Shown here: piece by piece, positions 55,023 through 64,000 of the stretch
Position numbering within the stretch: the stretch's first letter is position 1
Layout of the letters: each line of letters begins with the position of its first letter
DNA from: Russula earlei
Lineage: Eukaryota > Basidiomycota > Agaricomycetes > Russulales > Russulaceae
Length of the DNA stretch: 64,000 nucleotides
Reading direction: 5' to 3'
NCBI GenBank assembly: GCA_025769875.1
Contig: JAGFNK010000127.1
Coordinates: forward strand, 53,511 to 117,510
Program-made: the position numbers and the translations under genes
Notes under the pieces: generated by a model
Database searches by the model: none
Told to the model about the DNA's origin: nothing
What the model saw: the letters and a program-made list of their open reading frames with translations, nothing else

Positions 55023-56630
55023 CTAAGTTCGACGGCCTGGCTTAGGAAGAATAGTGTGTTGCAAGTGTACATTAGAAGACTGAATGCTATGAATATTCCA
55101 TTCACTTTCGTCACTGCACACACAACGGCCGAGGAATCTGCTCTACTGGACAGTGGAGCAACAGAGAACTTCATCGATCACTCAGCTTGGAAAAGACTGA
55201 AGATTGGGAAACAAGAACTACATGAACCCATGGTAGTACGAAACAGTCGACGGAACCCAGAATAAGCAAGGGGAACTCACCCATTACTGCTGGCTTCGCG
55301 TCCGATACAAGGAGAAGGAGAGCTTGCAAAGGTTCTATCTCACAGATTTAGGAATGGATCGGGTCATCCTGGGATATCCCTTCCTATATGAATTCGACCC
55401 CACCATCAACTGGAAGAAAGGACAGCTGATGGAAGGAACGGTACAGATTGAGACTGCTCGATACAAGTACCTGGATCTCTATGTCGCAAAACTCCAAAAG
55501 CGAGCAAGAGATGAAAACCGACAATTGAAGAAGGGGGAAGCCATTTACCTACAAAAGACGACTATTGCTCAGAAGTGGGCCCAGCAGTCGATTAAACCAC
55601 AGGAAGGAGAGGATCCCCTTGCCAATGTTCCAAAGCAATTCCACAGCTTTGCAGATGTCTTCTCAGAAGAGAAGTCCCAGAGGTTCCCACCACCAAGGGA
55701 ACCAGACATGCAGATAGAGCTGTTACCTGACGCACCAAAGGAACTAAACTGCAAGGTGTACCCCCTAACACGAGATGAGCGAGAATACCTCAAGAAATTC
55801 CTAGCTGATGAAGTAGAGAAGCGATACATCACTCCAGGTCCATCCAGCTACACATCTCCAGTGTTCTTCATTGGCAAGAAGGACAGCAAGGAGAAGAGGA
55901 TCATTGTAGACTATCGACGACTAAATCAGTGGACCAGACGAGACAATGAACCTTTACCACATCTGGAACAAGAGGTGGAAAGACTCCGAGGGAAAAAGGT
56001 CTTCTCCAAATTCGATATACGATGGGGATACAATAATGTGCGACTGGCAGAAGGAGATCGCTGGAAGGCAGCCTTCAAGAATGCCATATGGAACCTACCT
56101 GCCCAACGTCATGTATTTTGGGCTCAAGAACGCACCAGCCTTCTTTACTAGGCTGATGAGAAGAGACTTCGGTGACTGGCTGGACCGATGGGCAGAATAC
56201 ACTGGTCAACTATTTGGATGACTTTGGAATTGCCACGGGGGACAGTCCTGAACAACTAGAAATCCATGAGCAATGTGTCAACGAACTACTCATGCTGATG
56301 CAGAAGAAGTCATACTTCCTGAAACCCCAGAAGTGCCAGTTCATGGTGCGAAAACTAACCATGCTAGGATGGGACATAGACGAAGGGAAGATGAAGATTG
56401 AGGCCTCCAAAGTCCGAGGAATCACGGACTGGCCTCGGGAAATCAAGGACATACACGAAGTGCACAAAGTCATGGGAGTCCTCAGTTACAATAGGGCTTT
56501 CATTCGAGGATTCAGTCAGATTGCTCGACCCATTATTGCCTTGACAAAGAAAGGGGTGCCATTTGAATGGACCCAAGAATGCAAAGATGCTCTGGAACTG
56601 ACTTATCCAGATAGTATCTTCTGACCCTGT
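55023..56630 (+). pseudogene. Protease and reverse transcriptase, young element
   Basis: Protease: YIRRLNAMNIPFTFVTAHT and LLDSGATENFIDHSAWKRL (DSGA). A one-base insertion near 55246 shifts frame. RT: FFIGKKDSKEKRIIVDYRRL, VFSKFDIRWGYNNVR, then after a shift near 56085 NVMYFGLKNAPAFF, and LVNYLDDFGIATGDSPEQLE (catalytic YLDD), ending with the connection region. Length and order are normal for Ty3. Confidence 0.85.
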
Positions 56631-57010
56631 CCTGCTCCATCCTGATGAGGAGCGACCCTTGGAACTGGAAGTAGACGCGTCCAATTATGCCATTGGAGCA
56701 GTATTATTCCAGAAGGACGAACAAGGAAAGAGGAGGCCAATAGGTTACTTCTCAGCAGCCTTGAAACAAGCAGAAAAGAACTACGACATATGGGACAAAG
56801 AGTTCTTAGCCATGGTGCGAGCCTTGAAACACTGGCGACACCTACTCATGGGAGCAAAGCATAAGGTGGTGGTCTATACAGACCATGCGAACCTGTTGCA
56901 TTACCGACACCCTCAGCGAATAAATGGTCGAGTGGCAAGATACATTACCTTCTTGGCGGACTTCGACTTAGAATTGAAACATCAGGCAGGGGCAAGGAAT
57001 AAAGCAGATG
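56631..57010 (+). CDS. RNase H domain, young element
   Basis: The open frame from 56659 encodes LELEVDASNYAIGAVLFQKD (first catalytic Asp), YFSAALKQAEKNYDIWDKEF (Glu) and VVVYTDHANLLHY (Asp), with HQAGARNKADALSRRPD at the end. All catalytic residues are present; the frame is open into the integrase linker to 57411. Confidence 0.8.
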
Positions 57011-58210
57011 CCCTGTCAAGGAGACCTGACCTTGACGATGGACAAGGGGATAAAGAAGAAGTGGTCGCACTACCTGACCATCTTTTTATTCGAGTAATGC
57101 ACACTACTGCATTGGAAGAACGGATAAAGAACCAACAAGGGGAAGAAAGACACCAATTAAAGTTACTTGATTGGGTACAGAGACACCGACTGGAGAAGCG
57201 ACATAACTTATGGTGGAAGAATGAAGCCTTGGTGGTTACAGGTGACGAAGGAACCCACAGGACGTTACTGGAACAGTATCATGACAGTCCCACAGCAGGA
57301 CACCCAGGAAAAGCTAAAACATTACTGGGAATGATGCGATACTACTGGTGGCCCACCATAAGACACTTTGTCGATCCGATATGTGGAAGGATGCACTATT
57401 TGCCAAAGTAACAAGTCAAACACTCATCCAAATCGACCTCCCTTGTATCCCATTCCACCGGAAGAAGGGGCTACTCCCTTCTCGACTGTCAGCATGGACT
57501 TTGTGGTCAAATTGCCGAAGTCGAAGGGATATGACAGTATATTGACTGTCACTGACCACGATTGTACTAAAGGCGTCATCTTGCTTCCTTGCAAAGAAGA
57601 AATGGACGCAGAAGAGCTAGCACAGCTCTACAAGGACAGAATATTCCCATTTGTGGGAGTACCAAGCAAGATCATATCCGATCGAGATAAACTAATAAGT
57701 TCCAAGTTCATTAGGGAACTTTGCAACCAGCTGCATATCAAACAGAATATCAGCACTGCCTACCATCCCCAGACAGATGGACAATCAGAAAGAACGAATC
57801 AGACGATGGAAACATCGCTAAGAATCTTTTGCAACCACCAACAAGATGATTGGGTGGATTGGCTGCCTCTGGTGCAATACACGATGAATTCTAACGTTTC
57901 AGAGACAACCAGACAATCCCCTTTCTTCCTATGGATGGGCTTTATGCCCAAGGCACACCAGCCAAATCGGGGAAGCAAGATACCAAGAATAGACAATTGG
58001 AAAGTCCGGATCCAGGAAGTGAGATCACAGGCACAAGAAGCGATGAAGATCGCTTCCCTAATGTGGAAGCGAAGAAGTAGTTTCCAACCTTATCAGAAAG
58101 GAGAAAGGGTATGGCTCAACAGCACCAACCTAAAAACGACACATCCTACAGTGAAACTACACCCAAAATGATATGGGCCCTTTGAAATCACAGAGGTGAT
58201 TAGTCCAGTG
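57011..58210 (+). pseudogene. Integrase, young element
   Basis: The zinc-binding H-H-C-C region ends VEGCTICQSNKSN (57390). Catalytic positions: SMDFVVKLPKS (Asp), SDRDKLISSKF (Asp), DGQSERTNQTME (Glu). The C-terminal segment SFQPYQKGERVW then LHPK-stop precedes the GPFEITEVISPVTYRLDLP motif in the same frame after a TGA at 58169-58171. A frameshift at about 57368 separates the linker. Confidence 0.85.
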
Positions 58211-58329
58211 ACATACAGATTGGATCTCCCTAGCCGCTGGAGGATCCATAACGCAGTTTCATGCCTCCTTATTGACACCTTACAAGGAAACCGAGGAGCA
58301 TGGGGCCAACTACACCAATCCAGAAGCAG

Positions 58330-58545
58330 AATTGGTGGAAGGAGAAGAGGAATATGAAGTAGCAACGATTTTAGGTTCGAGACGAACTGGAAGGAGGAAA
58401 CAAGCTGGAGTATCAAGTCCGGTGGGAAGGGTACTCCGAAGCCCATGATTCTTGGGAGCCAGTAGAGAACATCAAAGCGTCTAGACTAATAGAGGAATAT
58501 CACAGAAAGAACCCCACGGCCATACGGGTTATAAAAGTCCAGCGA
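58330..58545 (+). pseudogene. Chromodomain, young element
   Basis: EVATILGSRRTGRRKQ is followed, one base out of frame near 58400, by LEYQVRWEGYSEAHDSWEPV and ASRLIEEYHRKNP. This is a chromodomain with its aromatic cage positions (Y, W, W-EP) recognisable. It marks the element as a chromovirus. Confidence 0.75.
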
Positions 58546-58548
58546 AAG

Positions 58549-59940
58549 ATGTCCTCTACTTCCTCATCCCCATATCGTCGCTCACAAATGTCCCAAACTC
58601 CCACTAATGAAATCATTCCCCAATCCGACCTCTCTGGTGTAGAGGGGCCACTTGAAATCACCACTCCCGATGCTTCCCTCCTCGCCTTCTTCCAAGGAAT
58701 GGATGAACATAACACTGGAGAAGGAGAAGCAGATATGTGTCCTCTCGAATTTGGACCCCCTGCTGACCAAGTCGACGTTCAGCCTGGGGATTGGGATGTG
58801 ACGTCCCCCACCAGCACTCTTGACCAGGATGCCCACCCTGGAGAACCTTGGGTATGATGGGACGCTGACAGACACCACACAGGGATTGACATCCCTGATG
58901 GCATGACTTGGGGCAACAAACCGGCCAGGTATGTGGCCTATGACGTTGCCTTGGGAGAGCCGAGAGTGAGGGGGAAGAATGGAGAAGGCCATGCAGACTA
59001 TGGTGGAAGGCCATGCAGACTATGGTGAGATCCTCCAGGCTACCCCTTGCTATAACCTCTATAACTATGGCCAAGACGAACATGACTTAGACTGCTTCGA
59101 ACACAGAGAGGCAGTTCGAAGGGCGCTGGAGACAGACCCTCTACCTGCTAGGCAACTATGGGCTGCAGGCAGAACTCTACCGCTTGGACCATCTCTACAC
59201 CTTACAAGAGACGTTGGAAGCTAACTATAAGGTGCTCAAAGAAGAGGAGAAGCAGCTGCGCTACAAGCTCAGCAAGTACCTAGCTGAGAAGCGAGGAGTA
59301 GAGAGAGACAGGGCTGAAGCCAAGGAGAGAATGGCGGCAGCCAAAGTACGCTCACAGTGTTGGGAGTTCATTGAAGCAGGCTGTAGCCAGGGTGAAACCC
59401 CTCCAGGTGTCTGGGCTGAAGAACTCCTCACCAACTATCGGGCTGGGCAGCCCACTCCCCCTCTACCCGTCTTCGTCCCTCAGCTGCCTTTGGCAGACAT
59501 CACTCAGGGGTATGCTACCCCCTGACCCAGAACCAGTACCAGCCAGCCCCACACCTATGACGGTGCTAGGGTATTCAGAAGAGGAGATGAACGTCCTCAA
59601 AACCATGTCTGGTATGCGCCTTCGAGGAGGAGCAGCATCGGAAGCGTCACCAAACCCTTCCCCCCAGAGCTCTATCTATTACCATTCCTATAGCAGCAGT
59701 GGGGAAGCATCTACTGCAACGGCTGACTTCATTCTGGAGCCACAGCAACTGAACATGATAGAAGGGAGGAGGAGAAGGAACCGATGCAAGTATTGTGGCA
59801 AGGTAGGACACTTTAACAAGTACTGTCCCCTACCCCACCAATATTGCCACGACCAACTGGCAGCAGACGCTGCCTCACATTGCCTAGTGCCTCCCTATCA
59901 TCGCAGCTATGCCCCAGTCAGATCATGCCCCTTTCACTGA
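58549..59940 (+). pseudogene. ORF3 with coiled region and zinc knuckle
   Basis: Starts MSSTSSSPYRRSQMSQTPTN; an acidic region follows, then (after two shifts) LDHLYTLQETLEANYKVLKE and RVERDRAEAKERMAAAKV-type charged helix, and finally RCKYCGKVGHFNKYCPLPHQ (59782-59845), a CX2CX4HX4C zinc knuckle. The same architecture follows the chromodomain in the inner element (9763-11382). Probably nucleic-acid binding; not a known env or RNase. Confidence 0.65.
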
Positions 59941-60329
59941 GGATGGGAACTGGGACACTCGAGCAAGAAGAGGAAGTCCAACCAGGAGAGGGAGGACATA
60001 GCTAACCCACGCATCTTGCAGGTGGCAAAAGGAGAAGGGTCCAGGACCTTCCAGGGGCCTTTCGCTACAACTCCTCTCCGCTCCGACACACCTCCAGTCC
60101 GGAGGTTACCTAGGGACTCTGACAGACTCCCACAGATCATGTCTCCTCCAGCCACTGCTGAGGAGTCAGAGGCGATAGTGGCCTCAGTATTGGCTGCCTA
60201 TGAGACAGCAGAAGAAGGCCGATACACCTTCACCGCATCACCTCCTCCCCTTGATGATGATGGCGTTGACCCCACCACTCGATTTTAGAATCGTTGGTGT
60301 GTGGGACCACCAATCTGAAGGAGGGGTAA
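59941..60329 (+). other. 3-prime untranslated tail and polypurine tract
   Basis: No domain recognised in short frames. The purine-rich CTGAAGGAGGGGTAA just before the LTR (60315-60329) fits the polypurine tract that primes plus-strand DNA. Confidence 0.6.
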
Positions 60330-60919
60330 TGTTACCGAGTGGTTTGGGGTCCGGAAGATGCTGGAACACCTGAACTATGGACTGCACTGTTTGCATTATG
60401 CAGTGTGTCAGATCTTGATCGTTTATGTTCCTTGATATCACATTCGGAGCGCGTTGATCGTATCTTTCAGAAGATGTACTGAAGAAGCAATGAGTAGCAT
60501 TGCTTCTGTCCCAGATGTTCCTGTACCGCCACATACTGTCGATTCCTTGATTGGGGAAGCACTTAATGCTTCCAGCACCAAGATCATTTACATAGAAGCA
60601 ACCTCGCTTCTATGAGCCGCCTTTTGCTTCTATAGCACCAACCAGTACTACAGTAGCATGAACCTTATCCCTGTAGGGCTATATAAAGCCTCCAGTAGAA
60701 ACAGTTGAGCCTTAAGCTCGACTTAGTTTGCCAATCCCAAACAGTTGACTCCTACCCTGTCTGCAGAGCCCCTCTCATCTTGTTGTCATACTCTAGAAGG
60801 ATCTAACACTCCTTCCCCTCCATGAGTATTGCTTGCTTGACTCAAGCATATCTGCATTGGTAGGACACGTTTATAGATGTGACCATTGATCTTATTTAAG
60901 GCACTTTGGAGCCTTAACA
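60330..60919 (+). repeat. 3-prime LTR, family A
   Basis: 590 bp, mate of 51439-52026, with a few transitions and two 1-bp indels (for example near 60403 and 60538). Confidence 0.95.
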
Positions 60920-61073
60920 CCATTGACTCGTTGTCCTTGTGATCATCGAGATGGAACTGCAAATGGCGGCATGCATGACATTGTTGGCCATGTGTGATGA
61001 TGCGACAAGTCTGGTTGTAAGTCCAATGTAGGACTGGAGGGGGAGGACGACCAGTCTGTTTGGTTCTGGCCAT

Positions 61074-62167
61074 GTATAAGAGCTGAGTGAAAGACAAGAC
61101 AAAAGAAAAAGGGAATCGTGGAATTACATAGTGCCTGCTTGACTCTCCGCCCGTCGGGAATATGCTTATTGAAATGCAGGGGCCTCCTTTTTAGGAAATA
61201 GGTATGATCTGCATGCATGGAGGGAGAGAGGGAAGATGCAAGCGAGTGACTGTGGGAGAGAGAGAGGAGAGTGAGTCCAGGGAAGATCAGAGTGCCAGCA
61301 TGAGGAGGTACGTACGTTCTTGCAGGGTCAACCAATATACCCCCACCATTCACATGTGCAACGCAACACATATGCACATATATGTAAAACACATATCAAT
61401 ATCAGCAATGAGACATAAGTTTACAACATCCTGCTCATTAAGGTATGAAATAGCAAGCAAATAAATAAATAACACGGGGTTGTGAGGCTGCAATTATATG
61501 GACCCAGGAGAAGGGGAGAACTGGGAAACATGAGACATCCACTTAGCCACAGCAATGACCACTACATACCACCCCAGCAGACTACCGTCCTCAGAAGCCT
61601 GAGCACATTACGTCGCTATTTAGCCAGTGACCGCCTCTGAAACACGATGTACGCACTGTGAGATACAAATTTGGATTCCAAACAAAATATGAACGATCAC
61701 TGACTCGTGGTGGAACAAAGGGGAGACCTGATTCGTGAGCGCAAGTTAAGTATCTGTCCACTACATGGCCTGTGCAAACCGGAGAACGACAGGCCGTAAG
61801 TGCCCTATCACCATGCGGCAATAATTGCCCTATCACATGTGGCGATAATTGCCCTGATGATCCAGATATGCGCTTTCATGCAAAATTCTCCTGGCAAAAT
61901 GCTGGATCTGGCGTGCTCAAGTATGTAAAGTGTTTTGTGAATCTGGTCAGGAATGCTTGTCGTTCGGCCAGCCCTGAGGCAGATCTATGATCCCAGTGAC
62001 GTCGTACGGTTTTGCCAGCCATAGTGCCGAGTGCAAGGAGTTCATATCAATGGCATGTATTAAGTTTGAAGTGTCATATCGTAGTAAATCTATGAGGACT
62101 GTATCAAACCATGGAACATATTGACATTGTCATGAACAACCTGCTATGGTACATGCTATATCATATA
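61074..62167. other. No gene recognised; dispersed repeats
   Basis: 61744-61766 resembles the flank of the TA element at 50669. 61815-61855 has two copies of a GGCAATAATTGCCCTATCAC-like unit. 61870-61895 and 62118-62145 resemble pieces at 43060 and 43100. No coding region is supported. Confidence 0.4.
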
Positions 62168-62757
62168 TCAATCCTGTGAAGTCCTGGAGTCAGAGCAGCG
62201 ATGAGTCATAGCAATAGGTGGGAGTGGAGGGGGGACATACGGTACATCCTGCTCAGATTCGCAGTCAATGGCAATGACGTCCTGCTCTGCATGACATAGT
62301 GGGGTTGAGGAGTCTTGATGAGCAATGGTCGTGAGGCGCAGGTGTTTATGCTGTCCGGATGAGCATGATGGGGAGGTGGGAGTGCAGCCCACAGTCTTGC
62401 GTGGCTGATCGACGGCACGATCCACAAGGGCGCGCTGTAGTTCATTGCGCATGTCGAGGCTCTCCTTCAGCTTTGTTCGCGCATTTCCGAGTTCCTGATG
62501 CAGCACCACGAGCTCTTCGAGGAAGTCGTCCCGCTCCTGTTCGAGACGATCAATCCTTCCCTGGAAAGGACAAGAAGCGGCGTGGTCACAGGATTGATAT
62601 GCAGAGTCCAGCAACTTTTCTTCTTCAGACTTTTCTTCGTCATCCATTGTAGCTGCGAGGTGATGCTCCTGCCACCTCCGGCAAGGAATGCAGTGGGATG
62701 GATGTGTGATGACGCGCAGCCTTTCGTTGTATCTCCAAGTCCAAGTCAAAGGCTTAT
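62168..62757 (-). CDS. Paralogue of the split host gene, coiled-coil and CX2C protein
   Basis: The minus frame reads TWTWRYNERLRVITHPSHCI, a PCRRWQEHH cluster, SAYQSCDHAASCPFQGRIDR, a heptad-like LEQERDDFLEELVVLHQELG stretch, a GQHKHLRLTTIAH basic part, and EQDVIAIDCESEQDVPYVPP, ending near TSQD (stop at 62168). It aligns along its length with the gene at 51072-61073. No ATG precedes TWTW in frame within about 30 bp, and an AAG acceptor at about 62757 suggests an upstream first exon that was not identified. Unknown function. Confidence 0.6.
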
Positions 62758-63263
62758 GATGATAAGTCTTTTAGCTGCTTCTGCCAAACGGGGACCATGA
62801 CGCAGACATAAAACCACCGCATCTGTGAACAAGAATTTCTTTGGCTTCGGACATGTCTGAGAAGGGACCTCGAAATGGAGAGCTGCGAGGAGATGTGAAC
62901 GAAAAACGGTGGGGGTGGGATTTACGTATTGAGCTCCCGCCCGCTCATATGTTCCTGCCACACTTTCTGAGTTATGCACTCAAGCCGAATAGAATTGAGT
63001 GAGCCGAGCCACTGATTGGCTCGTGGCTAAGTGGGCTAGTCAGCCGCTCGAGCCCACTCGAGCCACAGGGCTCAGATCCAAATCAGGCAGGGGCAGTCAT
63101 TCGCAACGGGGCAGTCTTCCCTGCGTATGATAAGATCTAAGCAAGATAATCGAACTGAGCTGCCAGATAATAAAATTTGCATTGGTCAATCTGACATAGG
63201 CCAAAGGTAGGTGTGCGATGACTTCCAGACTAATAAGTCTGTTGCAATACAGCAAAGCTCTTG
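62758..63263. other. No gene recognised
   Basis: A minus frame at 62979-62746 may include an upstream exon of the paralogue but has no recognised domain. 63000-63065 holds a GGCTCGTGG and GAGCCACAG-type inverted motif. Confidence 0.35.
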
Positions 63264-63999
63264 CCAGTCAATTGGCTGATTGAGTGGGCAATTAGAATCA
63301 TGGACTCTAGGAGTTGCCAGCGTACACACCTCTACCTTTGCCCTTGGCAGCAGCTGCAAGCTCCTTATCCTTATCCTGCTGATTCTTTCTGGCTTTCTGG
63401 GCAGCTGTTCTTCAAATAGACACGTAGATAGTCATGTACTACCCAGTTGTTCTCAAACTTGAGGAGTATTGGAAATTCTGTGGAAGCCTGCCTGACATGA
63501 TCAATTTTACATTGAACAATTGACAAAATATCGCACCAGTTCACAGAGAAGCATAAGTTTGTCCTTGATTTGAAGGGAATATGGAACTGATGTGTCCAAA
63601 TATGTGTCTGCCAGAGAGCATACTCTCTCCTGAAAAGATTTGAGCATGATAATTGCACCCTGCACAAGTTGGTTATACTCTAATTTTAGGGTAGAGTCCA
63701 CTTTCCCATCCGTGCTCTTGCTCAAGGACATTCTTGAGTGTGTATCCCCCACGTCCGACATGACTGACCTCTCCTGAGGGCTTGGGTATGAGTGGTGAAG
63801 ATGGCATTGTTGGCATCAGTGGCAATGGAGGTGCAGAGATGGACATTCCACTGGCGTGACTATTTTCCGATGTCAGGAACACATGCATCATGGCATGAGG
63901 CAGTGGAGGAACCAACTCTGGACTGAATCGGCATCTCATTGTTCCCGGCGAAGAAGTGAGGGAGGAAGCGGCGATGATGGCAGCAAGGACTGTATGCAA
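63264..63999 (-). CDS. Unrecognised gene pieces at the window edge
   Basis: Minus frames at 63999-63673 (Pro/Ser/Met-rich, ending YTLKNVLEQEHGW), 63761-63507 (YNQLVQGAIIMLKSFQERVC and a hydrophobic helix) and 63667-63371 (PILLKFENNWVVHDYLRVYL) overlap in different frames. FENNWVVHDYLRVYL resembles a motif in uncharacterised Agaricomycete proteins. They may be exons of one gene; splice sites were not settled. Confidence 0.35.
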
Positions 64000-64000
64000 G

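Larger units (their letters stand above)
51439..60919 (+). mobile_element. Young 9.5-kb Ty3 chromovirus (LTR-A) inside the host gene
   Basis: LTRs 51439-52026 and 60330-60919 differ at about ten of 589 sites by eye; TSD is CCATT at 51434-51438 and 60920-60924. Order: primer site, Gag N-terminal domain, solo LTR-D, gag, protease, RT, RNase H, integrase, chromodomain, ORF3 with zinc knuckle, polypurine tract. At least seven frame shifts break gag-pol, so it is not coding-competent as read here, although single-base indels could also be assembly errors. It is the reference copy for the old element at 5872-31715. Confidence 0.95.
51072..61073 (-). pseudogene. Host gene with histone H3-like N-terminus, split by a retrotransposon
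   Basis: Minus-strand part 1 (61073-60920) starts MARTKQTGRPPPPVLHW and includes a Cys/His cluster CRIITHGQQCHACRHLQFH. Part 2 (51438-51072) begins after the 5-bp TSD and continues in frame with ARAWEACDHAEAQPFQQW, a coiled-coil-like stretch (KAFKELTTLRQEF to LDRLREAV), a basic SRQRKRARL motif, and EQDIIYIDCEPN. A TAG at 51126-51128 interrupts before DVLYVPIPL and the stop at 51072. The paralogue at 62168-62757 aligns over most of this and has Gln at the TAG position. Unknown function; nuclear DNA or chromatin binding is only suggested. Confidence 0.7.

Overview
The window looks like repeat-rich nuclear DNA of a filamentous fungus, most likely an Agaricomycete (Basidiomycota). The evidence is 50-60 bp GT-AG introns, a fungal-specific FunK1-type kinase, an F-box/LRR protein, Myb and SAP domain fragments, and many Ty3 chromoviruses. 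The species cannot be named from the sequence. No rRNA, intact tRNA or CRISPR array was seen. Eight LTR families are labelled A to H here. Most insertions are supported by target-site duplications (TSDs), and several also by an uninterrupted copy of the target elsewhere in the window.

Layout. 1-5871: old CpG-poor repeats (SINE pieces, a MITE, LTRs H, B and C, the decayed inside of an LTR-B element, and a hAT MITE with a 16-copy 15-bp array). 5872-31715: one ancient minus-strand LTR-A Ty3 element blown apart by nested insertions. These are LTR-G, a Mutator-like element, a 10.5-kb Ty3 element (9082-19626, itself carrying a TA MITE, two solo LTRs and a 428-bp inverted duplication), solo LTRs D and B (the latter with two MITEs and a solo LTR-A inside), a second hAT MITE and a 4.1-kb Ty1/copia element. 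31716-32512: an LTR and an RT scrap. 32513-36384: a foldback-like element with 1.73-kb arms and a captured Nudix-like exon in its centre. 36385-38640: a third Ty3 family. 38852-39370: a hAT transposase relic.

39.4-47.7 kb is a host-like island holding a FunK1 kinase pseudogene, an F-box/LRR pseudogene, a SAP-domain ORF and a Myb-domain gene. 47706-50668 is a 2.96-kb TA-flanked element with ~408-bp inverted termini and a C-rich low-complexity core. 51072-61073 is a host gene split in its coding sequence by a young 9.5-kb LTR-A Ty3 element (TSD CCATT). A paralogue lies at 62168-62757 and unrecognised coding pieces lie at the right edge.

How it fits together. The young LTR-A element at 51.4-60.9 kb gives the uninterrupted reference for dissecting the old LTR-A copy at 5.9-31.7 kb. 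Old copies have lost CpG by transition, and the host pseudogenes carry stops that fit the same change (CGA to TGA). This suggests DNA-methylation or RIP-like decay across the region.
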